A stretch of DNA of 64,000 bases. It comes from Pythium myriotylum. Its lineage: Eukaryota; Oomycota; Peronosporomycetes; Pythiales; Pythiaceae. Positions 41,179 through 51,703 of the stretch are shown here, in pieces. The first letter of the stretch is position 1, and each line of letters begins with the position of its first letter. The stretch covers positions 1,798,001 through 1,862,000 of the forward strand of contig JALJCQ010000001.1 in the NCBI GenBank assembly GCA_023091665.1, read 5' to 3'. Both the position numbers and the translations under genes were made by a program. Under the pieces are notes generated by a model. The model was not told the origin of the DNA. It made no database searches and worked only from the letters and a program-made list of their open reading frames with translations.

Positions 41179-43777
41179 TCACTTCTTCTTGGCGAGGGCA
41201 CCAAGATGAAGCAGTGTTTGTGTCGTGACCACGCCAACCAACGCGCCCTGATCGCAGACGTAGCAGTGGTCACAGCGCATCATAGTGAAAATCATGTGTA
41301 GATCATCGAGTGTCGTAGCACTCGAAACAGTCATAGCCGTCGGCTTGAGTGAGCAAAAGTTTCCGTAACTGAGCTTGATGGGGACCTCTAGTTTTTCGCG
41401 CTTTGTTTCGGACCATCCTTCACTCATGAGCGCAATCATCCGGTCGTCGTCCATCAAAAACGGTACTCCCAACATAGCTCCATTAGCGTCAGCTTGCTGA
41501 GGAGGCTGAACTGTCGTTGCCAACGCATGATAGACGTGGTCATACGAATGCTGCGCATAAAACCCGCCAGGTCGTGGGTCAGCAAGCAGTTTTGTTGCTA
41601 GATTTGTCCAAGACGCAGGTGGCGTCTTCGTCGACATCGCCTCGCCCAGGTCCACCTCGACATCAGGGAGGGCGTTCGCTTGGTAATAATGGTGGATGAG
41701 GTCCCGGAGGTTCGAGGCACTTACTAGACCAAGAAGGCGCATGTCGAATTCATTGGTCACTACCGGAATGTCTTGCGTCGGCATGCGCTGAACTGCGAGC
41801 AATAATTTTGAAACAGTCGTCCTCTTTGTGACAAACACGAGCAAAGATTCGACGACATCCCCGGCAACCAGTGTTGGATCAAAATCTACCAACGGGAGAT
41901 AAGGCATTCCACTGCAAACCAGCAAGGTGTCGTAAACAGACTGCTCTGGAAGAACACTGAAAACACCGATGGAAGCAAGCGTAGCGCAGAAAATTGGGAG
42001 CATCATCGGTATGGTACCAGTAATCTCGAGTGTGATGACAGCTGCTGAGACTGTCCCTGTCGCAGCGCCAGCGAATGCGGCAGCTCCGGCAAGTGCATAC
42101 GCGCCAGGAAGAATATCCTGACTGAGTCCGATGTCTTTCAGTGCCTCACCGAAGAACCGACCAAACGCGGCACCAGCGATAAACGTGGGAAGCCACACAC
42201 CAGTTGGGATCTGGAGGGTTATACACATCGGTAGTAACACCGCGTACATGAGGCACAGCATTGGAAGCGAATAGTACTTCGAGATACTTGTCCATGAGTC
42301 TGGAAGTCCACCAGACGTGAAGAGCTCAGTGAGGTCGTCAATCGATTTCGCACGGGCGAATTTGCCAGTCCAATAGGACACCGAAGCAACAATCACTGCA
42401 ACAATGATGGGATCACACCACCTGATGAAAATCTTCTTCCACTTGTTATGGCTTCCTCGGAGCTTCTTCCTGCGCTCGGCAAGCACTCGTAAAAGTGTGA
42501 CCATCAGAGACGCAACCACCCCAATACACGCCCCCATCAAGACGAAGAATGGCAGTTCCCACATTTTGAATGGGTTGTCAGGCAAGATCGACTTGAATAT
42601 AGAGGCACCTCGTTCTTCTGAGTGACTGTTCGCCAATGTCAAGGTGACTTGGAGCATCACAGCACCGGATACAGAACTGATGAATGCCTTCATATAGTTG
42701 GAAATAAGATAGTAGGTGGAAGTGACTTCCATTGAGAAGAGGACACCGCCAATCGGGGAAGAAAAGGTCGAAGCAACGCCCACGCCACAAGCTGCTGCAA
42801 GCAGTTGCAACCGAGAATTAAGGCGATCACTGAAGCCGGCGAAGAGTTTCGTGCGCAGCAGCAAGTGAGTAACAATCGACATGATGTGGACAAAAGCGCC
42901 TTCAGTGCCCACGATCAAGCCGGCACCCACGGAACAGATCAGCCCACCGATCTTTGCCACCAGAGTTGAGAAATCGAAGTAACCAGGTAAATACATGCGA
43001 GCATCGATGCCAGTCAAGATAGACTTCATCTGGGAGACACCGGAGCCAGAAGCCACTGGAGAAAGTCGCGTCCATACCAGGGCGAGCAAAGTAAACATCA
43101 CCGTGTGTGCAGTCCACATCAAATATTGGACGATAGCGGTGTCATCCAACCCGATAAGGTACCGGCGCAATGCGGCGATCTCGCCGTATGCCCTACTCAC
43201 AACAAACATCTCCATCAATGAGACAATGCAGACAGAAAGACCCTGTGATGGTGAGAGCTACTTACAGGCGCAGACTGTAGTGCAGGGGCCCGCCGATCAC
43301 GCCCAGTAGAATGAGGAAGGCGAGCACTTTCGCTTGATGACGATAGAACTTGCCGCGAGTTTTACTTGTGATTCGGGGATTCCCAAAGAGTGAACCGGAG
43401 GACCGTCGGGAAACTAGCCGTTGCTGCAAGCCAGCTCGGCCGTCGGTGTAGTCGGATGCGACGAGGCTCCCACGCTGCGGGTGGAGGCGCGGCGTGGTTC
43501 CGGGTTCGAGGAAGAGGTCTTGGAGGTTGTTGTGAGGGGTTGTGGTGATGTCGAGAAAGTGGTCTTGCGCAGCGTAAGGGGGCGGCGAACGCTTGCTGTC
43601 TTCATGGTAAGAGAGCGCTCGCTGTTGGAACTCGTGGAGACTCTCCATGCGCCCCGTGCGGCGCTTGTGAGCCGGCAGTCGGTCATCCAGCACGCCCTCG
43701 GAGCCCTCGGACGTCGCCCCCGCGAGCGCCGGCGGCGCGGGGGGATCGAAGACGGACGCTAGCGACGCCGGCTGCAT
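41179..43777 (-). CDS. CLC-family voltage-gated chloride channel
   Basis: Model: exons 43777-43266 and 43192-41179, 841 residues; 73-nt intron (GTAAGT...GAGTAG). The N-terminal about 150 residues are cytosolic; the first membrane helix is at AKVLAFLILLGVIGGPLHY. CLC signatures: GSGVSQMKS (GSGIPE position), GTEGAFVHI (GxEGP position, gating Glu present), SSPIGGVLFSMEVTSTYY, and IPTGVWLPTFIAGAAFGRFF. The residue equivalent to the proton glutamate of CLC exchangers is Val (MEVTS), as in true chloride channels. Two CBS domains follow (VFVTKRTTVSKLLLAV, VVTNEFDMRLLGLVSASNLR; AMTVSSATTLDDLHMIF, LVGVVTTQTLLHL). It conducts chloride across a membrane, with gating possibly tuned by nucleotides at the CBS pair. 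The first ATG of the open frame was chosen. Confidence 0.9.
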
Positions 43778-44245
43778 CTCTGGTCCACCCACGCGTTCTG
43801 ACTCGCGACCGGCGACGCCGCTGACGTACGAGCCGGTGACGAGCTCCGAGCTCGGTCAACGTTGGGGCAACGTTAATCACGCCGACGTCACGTTGCAGGA
43901 AGTTTCGAGAAACTGTGGGGAGTGTACTGTACAGTACCCCAGCCCTAGGATACATTCGGGATCTTTTTTCCATGGGAGCCCAAATGAGGCAATTCGGATC
44001 GGCGACGGGGCTTGCGTTGGGCAGCAGCCCAAAAACACAGAGTCCGCGACCCAAATGGCGATTATCAACAGCTGAGAAATGAAAATAAAACAGAGTCGCC
44101 GAGTGTCAAGAGACCGCACGCGGCCCTTCAACTTGGCATCCGACCCCACCCCATCCGCCTTGCTCGACGGGCCCGGCCGTCCATTCCGCAATTTGCGTCT
44201 TCCCGCACACTCGATCATCTGTCAATCGCCTCTCCGCCAGTCGCC
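43778..44245. promoter_or_regulatory. 468-bp divergent intergenic region
   Basis: Between the CLC and GMC oxidoreductase starts. It contains GTACTGTACAGTAC at 43923-43936, a perfect 14-nt palindrome, and the stretch CAACGTTGGGGCAACGTT at 43858-43875, a repeated CAACGTT motif. No third gene was found. Confidence 0.4.
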
Positions 44246-46088
44246 ATGGTGCTCTCGTCTTTTCTGCTCCGTCAGTCGGTGGCCGCCCGCCGGCTCGCCT
44301 CGGGGCGATCGCTGACGCCTCGCTCGCTCTCTTCGGCTGCTGCGGCGCCTAGCGACAAGGAATACGACTACGTGATCGTCGGCGGCGGGTCCGCCGGCTG
44401 CGTGCTAGCGAATCGCCTGAGCGAAGACCCGGGCAACAAGGTGCTCCTGGTCGAGGCTGGACCCAGCGATGTCAACAAGTGGGACTCGTGGAAGATCCAC
44501 ATGCCCGCGGCGCTTACTTACAACCTCGCCGACGACAAGTACAACTGGTTCTACTACACGGAGCCGCAAGAAAACCTCAACAACCGCCGACTGCCGTGGC
44601 CACGCGGACGTGTGCTTGGCGGCTCGTCCTCACTCAACGCAATGGTTTACATCCGGGGCCACGCTTTCGACTATGACGATTGGGAGGCGAGTGGTGCCAC
44701 CAACTGGAGCTATGCAGACTGCTTGCCGTACTTTCGCAAATCTCAGAACCACGAACTCGGCGAGGACGACTACCGAGGAGGGAGCGGGCCACTACATGTC
44801 TCGCGCTGCGCGCAGAAGGAACAAATTCTCTTCAGTAAGTTCATAGAGGCTGGGGTGCAGGCTGGTTACCCCTTCACGGAGGATATGAACGGCTACCAAC
44901 AAGAAGGCTTCGGTTGGATGGACTCGACAGTGCACAAAGGACAGCGATGGAGTGCCGCAAGCGCGTATTTGCGACCAGCGATGACCCGACAGAACCTCAC
45001 TGTTGTCACGGACACCTTGGTGAACAAGATCGTCTTTGACGGCAAAAAAGCCGTTGGTATCTCAACCGAACACAACAAGAAGAAGACTCATCAGACTTAT
45101 TACGCTGCGAAAGAAGTCATTCTCTCTGGAGGTGCGATCAACTCTCCACAGTTGCTGATGCTATCCGGAGTTGGTGATGGCGACCATTTGAAGGAATTGG
45201 GCATCCCCGTCGTCCAGCACTCTCCTGCGGTAGGCCAGAACATGGAAGACCATCTTGACCTCTACATTCAGTACGAGTGCACGAAGCCGATTACGCTCCA
45301 CAATGCGACCTGGTATGATATTGAGCATGTTATGGTAGTGCCACGCTCCGTGTCTGACAATTTGTGTCCACAGGAAATACCCACACAACATGGTTCGAAT
45401 CGCACTGGAGTGGCTGTTCATGCGTAAAGGTTGGGGTGCCTCGGCACACTTGGAGGCGGGAGGTTTCATCCGCAGTGCCCCAGGCAAGCGCCACCCAGAC
45501 TTGCAGTACCATTTCCTACCTGGTGCTCTTACAGGTCAGCTTACGCCAGGCTCGAAACACGCGTTCCAAGCACATTGCTCTCCGATGCGTGCAACCAGTC
45601 GAGGATTTCTGAAGCTTCGAAGCTCCAATCCTCGCGATCATCCAATCATCCAGCCCAACTACTTGAGCACACAGGAGGATGTTGTTGATATCCGAAATGG
45701 AGTTCGACTCACTCGCGAGATCTTGGAGCAACAAGTATTGGATGAGTTCCGTGGGGAAGCAATTTCACCAACAAAGGACATTCAGACCGACGAGCAAATC
45801 GACGCGTGGGTGCGTGAGCATACCGAGAGTGCATACCACCCTTCATGTACAAACAAAATGGGCACCGGTAACGACACTGTCGTCGACCCAACCACACGAG
45901 TTCATGGAATCGACAACCTTCGTGTGGTCGACGCTTCAATCATGCCGAACATTGTGAGTGGGAACCTGAACGGACCCGTAATCATGATCGCCGAGAAGGC
46001 TGCAGACATCATTCTTGGGAAGACCCCACTACCGAAGTCGTCTGCGCCTGTGTATGTTTCGAAGAACTGGGAAACTAGCCAGAGATAA
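44246..46088 (+). CDS. Choline dehydrogenase-like GMC oxidoreductase, mitochondrial
   Basis: Model: exons 44246-45312 and 45374-46088, 593 residues; 61-nt intron (GTATGA...CACAG). The N-terminus (MVLSSFLLRQSVAARRLASG) is basic and Ser-rich, as in mitochondrial presequences. FAD-binding: YVIVGGGSAGCVLANRLSED and VLLVEAG. GMC signatures: GRVLGGSSSLNAMVYIRGH (about residues 125-143), GAINSPQLLMLSGVG; C-terminal YHPSCTNKMG with the catalytic His, and VVDASIMPNIVSGNLNGPVI. Choline dehydrogenases oxidise choline to betaine aldehyde and pass electrons to the respiratory chain; length and motifs match, but other alcohols are possible. It is convergent with calnexin (77 bp). Confidence 0.88.
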
Positions 46089-46165
46089 ACAACAGATAAT
46101 GCGACGACGGAGCATTAGAGATACCTCGATCATATTCAGCCTAGGAAATGGAAAGATGGGATGGT

Positions 46166-47863
46166 CTACTCGTCCTTGACGATCGGGGCTTTCTTACGCT
46201 GCCGCAACTTCTGCTTACCATCATCTTCGCTTTCGGTAGCACTCTCTTTAGGCTTTTCATCCTTCGCCTTCTTGTCGGTTGCGGTGGGTGGCGCGTCTTC
46301 GCTAGTGTCATCCATCTCGCCCTTTGCACAACACATGAAGAAGCCGATGATCAGCGTAAACACCGTGATCACAAAGATCGATCCGAACCCTTTCACAGGG
46401 TTTGCTTGGGCATATTCCCATAGACTCTTCATGGACTCAGTGAGCTGATGAGTGTAGCTTGCTTCTTTAGCTCGCTTCTCCTCCAGCTCTCGGCGTTCCT
46501 TCTCTCGAGCCTTCTCCTGCTCTTCGTTCTCCAGCTTTTGCTTTGGCACGAACGTAAGATTCGCGAACTCCTCTGCCTTCTTGAAATCGTTACCAAGCCA
46601 GAAGTTATCAAACGTGATACCTTCAGACATGGTCCAAACCTCGACTGCCAGTGCACCAATCGGATCCAGTCTCGCTGGGTGAGCGTCATCGAAGTACTCG
46701 GGGTTCGGAATCTTCCGCGGATCCCACTCACCCTTGTACGCTGGGTTGGGGATAAGTGGGGCGACCCACTTGCCCTTGAAGGCTGGATTCGCCTTGGTGG
46801 GCTGTGTCCACTCCCCACAACCCGAGACAGCCTCACACTTGGGGTTCGGAATCTGCGGTGCAACCCACTCACCATCGTCTTCGTCGTCCCAGTCCTCCGG
46901 CTTGGCGATAGCGGGATCCGGAATCATAGCTGGCTCATCATCAAGCCAGTCTTCGGGTTTTGTGGCGCTTTCGTCTGGGATTCTCGCGGGGGCGTCTTCG
47001 TCCCAATCGTCAGGCTTCTTCGCGTTGGGATCCCGGATTTGCGACTCTTCTACCCAGTCCTCTGGCTTCGAGTCTGTCGGATCATCGATTTCCTTGTCTG
47101 GAATGACAGAAGGTGTGAAACTATCGAACAGGCTACCCTTCGAAACCGATGCCTGGTCGATGAACATCTCGTACGTGTTGTCGTCGCGCACGACGAGCGT
47201 GTACAAATGCGTCAAACGGTCCGATTTGATCTGAGGTGGCCCATCAAGGTGCTTCTCCTCGTACTTGCCTGTGATCGGACTCTTGTGTTGGAAGATAAAG
47301 TGCACTTTGTCACTTGAGCCGCACTTGTCTGGGCCAAACATGATCACGAACGGTGAGCTGTCGCTAAAGTCAGAGTAGTCGTTTGAATCGTTCTTTCGAA
47401 GCAGCTTGACGTAGGCACCACCGCATGTCAGGCCCTTCTGGAGCTTCACCTCGTACTGCACGACAAGCTCCTTCTTCCCTTCAGTTCCGTCAATCTGCAA
47501 TGGATTATCGAGCTTGACGGCGAGACCGTAGTGCTTGGCAGGGGCATCGAGCACCAGACCGCGGTCCTTCTCCAAATGGCCCGTGCGGACCGTGTATTCG
47601 TCCAGCGTCACCTCCTGCGACGAGTACTTCTCGTGCGTGCTCTTCAGCCAGCGCGATCCCTCCAGCACTTCGTGCTCCTCGAACGTTTCGACGAAGAGGC
47701 CCGCCTTGGAGATCTCTTGCACTTTCGCGAGCAGCTCCTTGTCGACGACGACCGCCTTGGCGTCTTCCTCACTCGGTTTCTCGACAGCGGGCTCGTCGGC
47801 GGCGACGACGGCAGCCGCCGCAAGCAGCGCCGCGCCCGTGAGTCCCCACCGCACGACCTTCAT
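46166..47863 (-). CDS. Calnexin
   Basis: Single exon, 565 residues from ATG 47863; the longer upstream frame is not needed, because [20 protein letters not shown] is a good ER signal peptide. The lectin domain contains the Cys pair around [12 protein letters not shown] and [15 protein letters not shown] and the YEEKH carbohydrate-site region. The P-domain has type 1 repeats ([17 protein letters not shown], then three more PEDW/PDDW repeats) and type 2 repeats ([40 protein letters not shown]). One membrane helix ([20 protein letters not shown]) precedes an acidic and Lys-rich cytosolic tail. It retains monoglucosylated glycoproteins in the ER for folding. Divergent from the proteasome gene (257 bp). 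Confidence 0.95.
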   Translation of the reverse strand: MKVVRWGLTGAALLAAAAVVAADEPAVEKPSEEDAKAVVVDKELLAKVQEISKAGLFVETFEEHEVLEGSRWLKSTHEKYSSQEVTLDEYTVRTGHLEKDRGLVLDAPAKHYGLAVKLDNPLQIDGTEGKKELVVQYEVKLQKGLTCGGAYVKLLRKNDSNDYSDFSDSSPFVIMFGPDKCGSSDKVHFIFQHKSPITGKYEEKHLDGPPQIKSDRLTHLYTLVVRDDNTYEMFIDQASVSKGSLFDSFTPSVIPDKEIDDPTDSKPEDWVEESQIRDPNAKKPDDWDEDAPARIPDESATKPEDWLDDEPAMIPDPAIAKPEDWDDEDDGEWVAPQIPNPKCEAVSGCGEWTQPTKANPAFKGKWVAPLIPNPAYKGEWDPRKIPNPEYFDDAHPARLDPIGALAVEVWTMSEGITFDNFWLGNDFKKAEEFANLTFVPKQKLENEEQEKAREKERRELEEKRAKEASYTHQLTESMKSLWEYAQANPVKGFGSIFVITVFTLIIGFFMCCAKGEMDDTSEDAPPTATDKKAKDEKPKESATESEDDGKQKLRQRKKAPIVKDE

Positions 47864-48120
47864 CTCTGGCTCTTGAGTTCGCTCGCTAAATCGGATTTGG
47901 TCCACGTGTCGCCGCGGCAAGTTGAAGAGCCTCTGTGGCGATAGCGATTCTAGAAGATCCCTCGTTTCACCATGGGTAGAGTCCCGTGTTGGAAACCACC
48001 CGTCCCGTACGAACCCAACGAGGAACGCGTAGGGCTTTCGGGACACGAGGAACAGGGAGGCAAGATCGCTTGAAGGGGAAACCCGAGGCAAAGAAGCCGG
48101 GACAGAAGGGAAGAGAAGCC

Positions 48121-48816
48121 ATGGACACTCGCCAGCGCACGCAGTCGCCCATCGTCACGGGCACGTCCGTGGTCGCGCTCAAGTACGCCGGCGGCGTGCT
48201 CATGGCCGCCGACACGCTCGGCTCCTACGGATCGCTGGCGCGCTTCACGGACCAGCGCCGCATCACGAGCGTGCACGACTCGACGCTCATCGGCGCCAGC
48301 GGCGACTTCAGTGACTTCCAGTTCATCAAGGACAAGCTCGACGAGCTCGAGGTCTACGACTACAACCAGGACGATGGCTGCGACTTGAGCGCGCCGGAAC
48401 TCTACCACTACCTCCAGCGCCTGCTCTACCACCGCCGCAACAAGTTCGACCCGTTGTGGAACACGGTCGTTGTCGGTGGACTACACCCAGAGACCAAAGC
48501 CCCCTTCCTTGGACAGGTCAGCATGATCGGCCTTGCGTTTGAAGGAGATTTCCTCGCGACAGGCTTTGGCCACCACTTGGCGATGCCTCTTCTTCGAACA
48601 CACTGGCGCGCGGACCTGACCGAGGACGAAGCGCGCGAGCTTCTGGAGTCGTGCATGCGTGTGTGCTTCTACCGCGACTGCCGCACGATCAATCGTATTC
48701 AATTCTCGAAGGTCGACGCGTCAGGTGTGTCGATCGCTGAGCCGGTGGCGATTGAAACCAAGTGGGATTTCGAGCTGTTCAAGAACCCCAAGTCGAGCTT
48801 CGGTGGATCGTGGTAA
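48121..48816 (+). CDS. PSMB4: Proteasome subunit beta type-4 (beta-7), non-catalytic
   Basis: Single exon, 231 residues from ATG 48121. [34 protein letters not shown] and [20 protein letters not shown] match the beta-7 subunit of the 20S core. The propeptide is short ([11 protein letters not shown]) and the position of the catalytic threonine is followed by GTSVVAL but lacks the active-subunit lysine context, as expected for the inactive beta-7. [20 protein letters not shown] and the C-terminal tail are also conserved. It is part of the beta ring that degrades ubiquitinated proteins. Confidence 0.93.
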   Translation: MDTRQRTQSPIVTGTSVVALKYAGGVLMAADTLGSYGSLARFTDQRRITSVHDSTLIGASGDFSDFQFIKDKLDELEVYDYNQDDGCDLSAPELYHYLQRLLYHRRNKFDPLWNTVVVGGLHPETKAPFLGQVSMIGLAFEGDFLATGFGHHLAMPLLRTHWRADLTEDEARELLESCMRVCFYRDCRTINRIQFSKVDASGVSIAEPVAIETKWDFELFKNPKSSFGGSW

Positions 48817-48972
48817 GACCGAGGATCGAAGCCTTCATTCCACGGGGTTGCAGAATCATTGAAGTTCCTCGGTGACCCGAGGAACAGAAAGCAAAATAAA
48901 GAAAGATCACCACCACGCAAAGCTGTCTATTTCCGTCGCTCTGTATTGATCTTCCACTGACATCGCCGCCTG

Positions 48973-49590
48973 TCAATCCTTTCGCCTCCTCTTTGTGCGT
49001 CGCCGGCTAGAGCTACGATCCGAGTCCGAGGACTCAGACTCACTCGAAGATGAGCTGGAGTCGGAAGAGGCCGAGGACGACGACGAGTCTGAGTCACTGT
49101 CGCTGTCGCTCCCGCTGCTGGAGCTCGAACTCTCGCTGTCACTAGAGCTGCTGCTTTCGCTGTCGTCGCTGCTGTCGTGCTTCTTCCGCGAGCGATGCTT
49201 GCGCTTGGCATCTTTCTTTTTTGAGCTGGCGCTGCTCTTCTTGAGACTCTTCTTCTTCTTCTTCTTGGTCTTCTCGCTCGCAGCCTCCTTTTCGGCGTCC
49301 TCCGGCGGTTTGTCTTGGCTAAACGGCCGGCGCAACTTCGGGTTCTTGAGCTGCAGCGTCCTCGACGCGCGCTTGACGTACACGGCGTCGTTCTTGCACT
49401 CGTACGTCCAGTGGCCACTCTGCAGACACTTCTGGCACTGCGCGCTCGCGGCGCTGCCGCCCGCCGTGCTCGCGCCAAGCCCACGCCGGTGAACGCGCAC
49501 TTGGTCGGTGCTCGTCAGGTACATGTTGCGCTTGGCCTCTTTGCGCTGAGCCCACTGGCTCGGCGGCGCATCCTGTTGGTGTCCGGCCAT
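48973..49590 (-). CDS. ZCCHC10-like zinc-knuckle protein with Ser-rich tail
   Basis: Single exon, 205 residues from ATG 49590. One zinc knuckle [16 protein letters not shown] at about residue 53, followed by [19 protein letters not shown], the family's conserved extension. Then come a Lys-rich stretch and a long Ser/Asp/Glu-rich repeat tail ending [13 protein letters not shown]. This is the layout of ZCCHC10-type proteins; their molecular role is poorly defined, probably nuclear RNA-associated. The open frame continues upstream without ATG, and the MATE gene stop lies just upstream on the same strand. Confidence 0.85.
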   Translation of the reverse strand: MAGHQQDAPPSQWAQRKEAKRNMYLTSTDQVRVHRRGLGASTAGGSAASAQCQKCLQSGHWTYECKNDAVYVKRASRTLQLKNPKLRRPFSQDKPPEDAEKEAASEKTKKKKKKSLKKSSASSKKKDAKRKHRSRKKHDSSDDSESSSSSDSESSSSSSGSDSDSDSDSSSSSASSDSSSSSSESESSDSDRSSSRRRTKRRRKD

Positions 49591-49690
49591 TGGCTTCGTT
49601 GTCGGACTTCCAACCACCGTATGCACTGTGGAGCAACGAGTATAGACCAATTTCCGCTAATCACATCGACTTCATCTATTTGGCGTATTC

Positions 49691-51571
49691 TTAGTGGCTG
49701 ATAATGCGTGACGTCCGGCGCGGCGGTTCATGGGACACACAACGGCGGGTGATTTGTGTGACACGCGCCAAGCGCTCCTGCCGCGCCAAGAGCGTGCTGA
49801 GCGGCGGAGTCGTCGGGTCCGGCATGGCTGCGATGTAGCCCGTGGGCTGCGAACCCACGACGGCTGTGATGTAGTTGACGGCGCCCCTCTCGACGTCGGC
49901 CGGCGTCTCCGGCGCCGCCTCCATGGCCCCCACAGCGCGCTCCGCCATCGCCCGCCAGTCCACGCGCCACAGGGCGACCCCGTACGCGCAGAGCTTGAAA
50001 AGCTCCATGCTCAACACGCCAGCCCATAGCGCGGGGAAACCGTATCCGAGTGTCAACCCTTGCAAGCGCGAACGTCTCCCATCAGTCAGGTGCCTTCCAC
50101 TCGAGATGCAAAGGCACGTACCACCCACGTAGGCGACAGGGAGATTCACCAACCAAGTCGCGACCGTGCTCGTCCAGAAGATGACATGCACCTGGCTGTA
50201 AGACGCGGCCCTCAGCACGATGCATAGCACGATGGGGCCAGGCATTGAAGCACTCACCTCATCCCGGTTAACACCCCTCCGAAGAGGATCTCCACTGACT
50301 CGATCACGTAAGCAACGATGAAAATGGGCAGAACTTCGCGGCAAGTCCCCAAGAGTAGATCATCGTTCGTGTATATCGAGATAACCTCACGGTCCAGTCT
50401 CCGTGTGGCCAGCGCAAGCAGAGACACGACGACGAGTGTGCAGACCAAGCCCAGTCGCGCGACTCGCTGGGCCAAAAGGGGCTCGCCAGCCCCGAGATAG
50501 TTGGCCACGCGGACTTGGGTAGCGCAGCCGTATCCCCAGAATAGAGCCCAGAGCAAGCTCCACATTCCTGCAACGACAGCGTTTGCAGCAATTGTCGTCG
50601 GCCCGAGCCTTGCTGCTACTAGTGAGACTAAGGCATTTGCGAGGTTCGACACGAAGCTGTTGCCGGCAAGGGGTCCTGCTATCGAAACGAACGCCTTCAA
50701 GCGGCAAGCTGTGAATGCCGCACGATCCCAACCGGACCAGGCGCGCTGATGGTGCTTCTTGTATAGGAAACCGTACGCGAACAGGGCACAAGGTTGATAC
50801 CACGCAGCAACCACTGTCGACAGAGGCGAGCCAACGAACCCAAGTCCTGGCAGCCCTCCGAAGCCGTAGATGAAGATGTAGTTGCCAGCGATCGCGACGA
50901 TGATCGATGACATACCAACAAGTGTTGTTGGCAGAAGAACTCCCATGGCTTGCAAATATTGACTTCATAAGAGACTTGAAGTGAGTGGGTGTGATTGACA
51001 CTAAGTTGTTCAACTTACCGAAGACATGCGTAAATGAGAGACGGCAAAACAGAAAATGACAATACGCGTGAAAAGGTTGAAGCGAGATCAATAACCACCG
51101 AGTCCTCGGTCGAGTACTTGAGTACAGAGCCGACACACCAATACCATGCAAAAACCGGCAGCGACAGGACACTCGTGAGAAGGAGACCGAACTGAAGCCA
51201 GATACCCGTGAGCGGCCGATTGCCCGCCCCCCATGATTGGCCACACAACTGGACTCATTGCAAACCGATGATTGCTGTCAAACCGTAGAGTAGAAATGGT
51301 AACCCAATCTTACCGTGATGAGAGCTGATGCCGACGCCCACACTGCCATCAGCGGAGCGCTAGTCCAAACCTGAGCGAGAGAAGCCGCTGCAAGCTCCGC
51401 CACTCCCAAGTGGCCCAGAAAAACAGCATCAATAGCTGTAAGCGCAATACGAGAGACAGTTGCGAGGCTGACTTGAAATGCCATCGACGACAATCCAAGA
51501 AATTCGCCCCAGGTGGTCGTGGCTTTAGAGCCACGGCCCCCATTCTTAGGAAGCAGAGGGCTGCACTCCAT
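49691..51571 (-). CDS. MATE family multidrug/toxic compound efflux transporter
   Basis: Model: five exons, 51571-51314, 51248-51019, 50962-50258, 50195-50122 and 50058-49691, 544 residues. The four introns are 56-65 nt with GTAAGA, GTAAGT, GTGAGT and GTACGT donors. MATE signatures: FQVSLATVSRIALTAIDAVF, GHLGVAELAAASLAQ, ALIT|LCGQSWGAGN, LR|QYLQAMGVLLPTTLVG, IAGPLAGNSF and CATQVRVANYLGAGEP. About 12 membrane helices are expected and consistent with the hydrophobic segments. The C-terminal tail after WRVDW is cytosolic. MATE proteins export organic cations or metabolites using proton or sodium gradients; the substrate here is unknown. Divergent from the CBS gene (132 bp). Confidence 0.9.
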
Positions 51572-51703
51572 GCTGCTTTGTGCCACTCGCTTTTGTAGTG
51601 AAAGCACGTTGGCGACTACCCCACAGCCGTTTCAGTTCGTACTTGTGACAGCAACGGTTTTGGCGTCCGTTGGGCTCATGGAGAATCCTTCAATTGCTGG
51701 ACG

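Noticed and set aside
47864..48091. Upstream extension of calnexin by 76 codons
   Set aside because: It begins without a signal peptide and enters the proteasome promoter; the ATG at 47863 gives a proper ER signal peptide.
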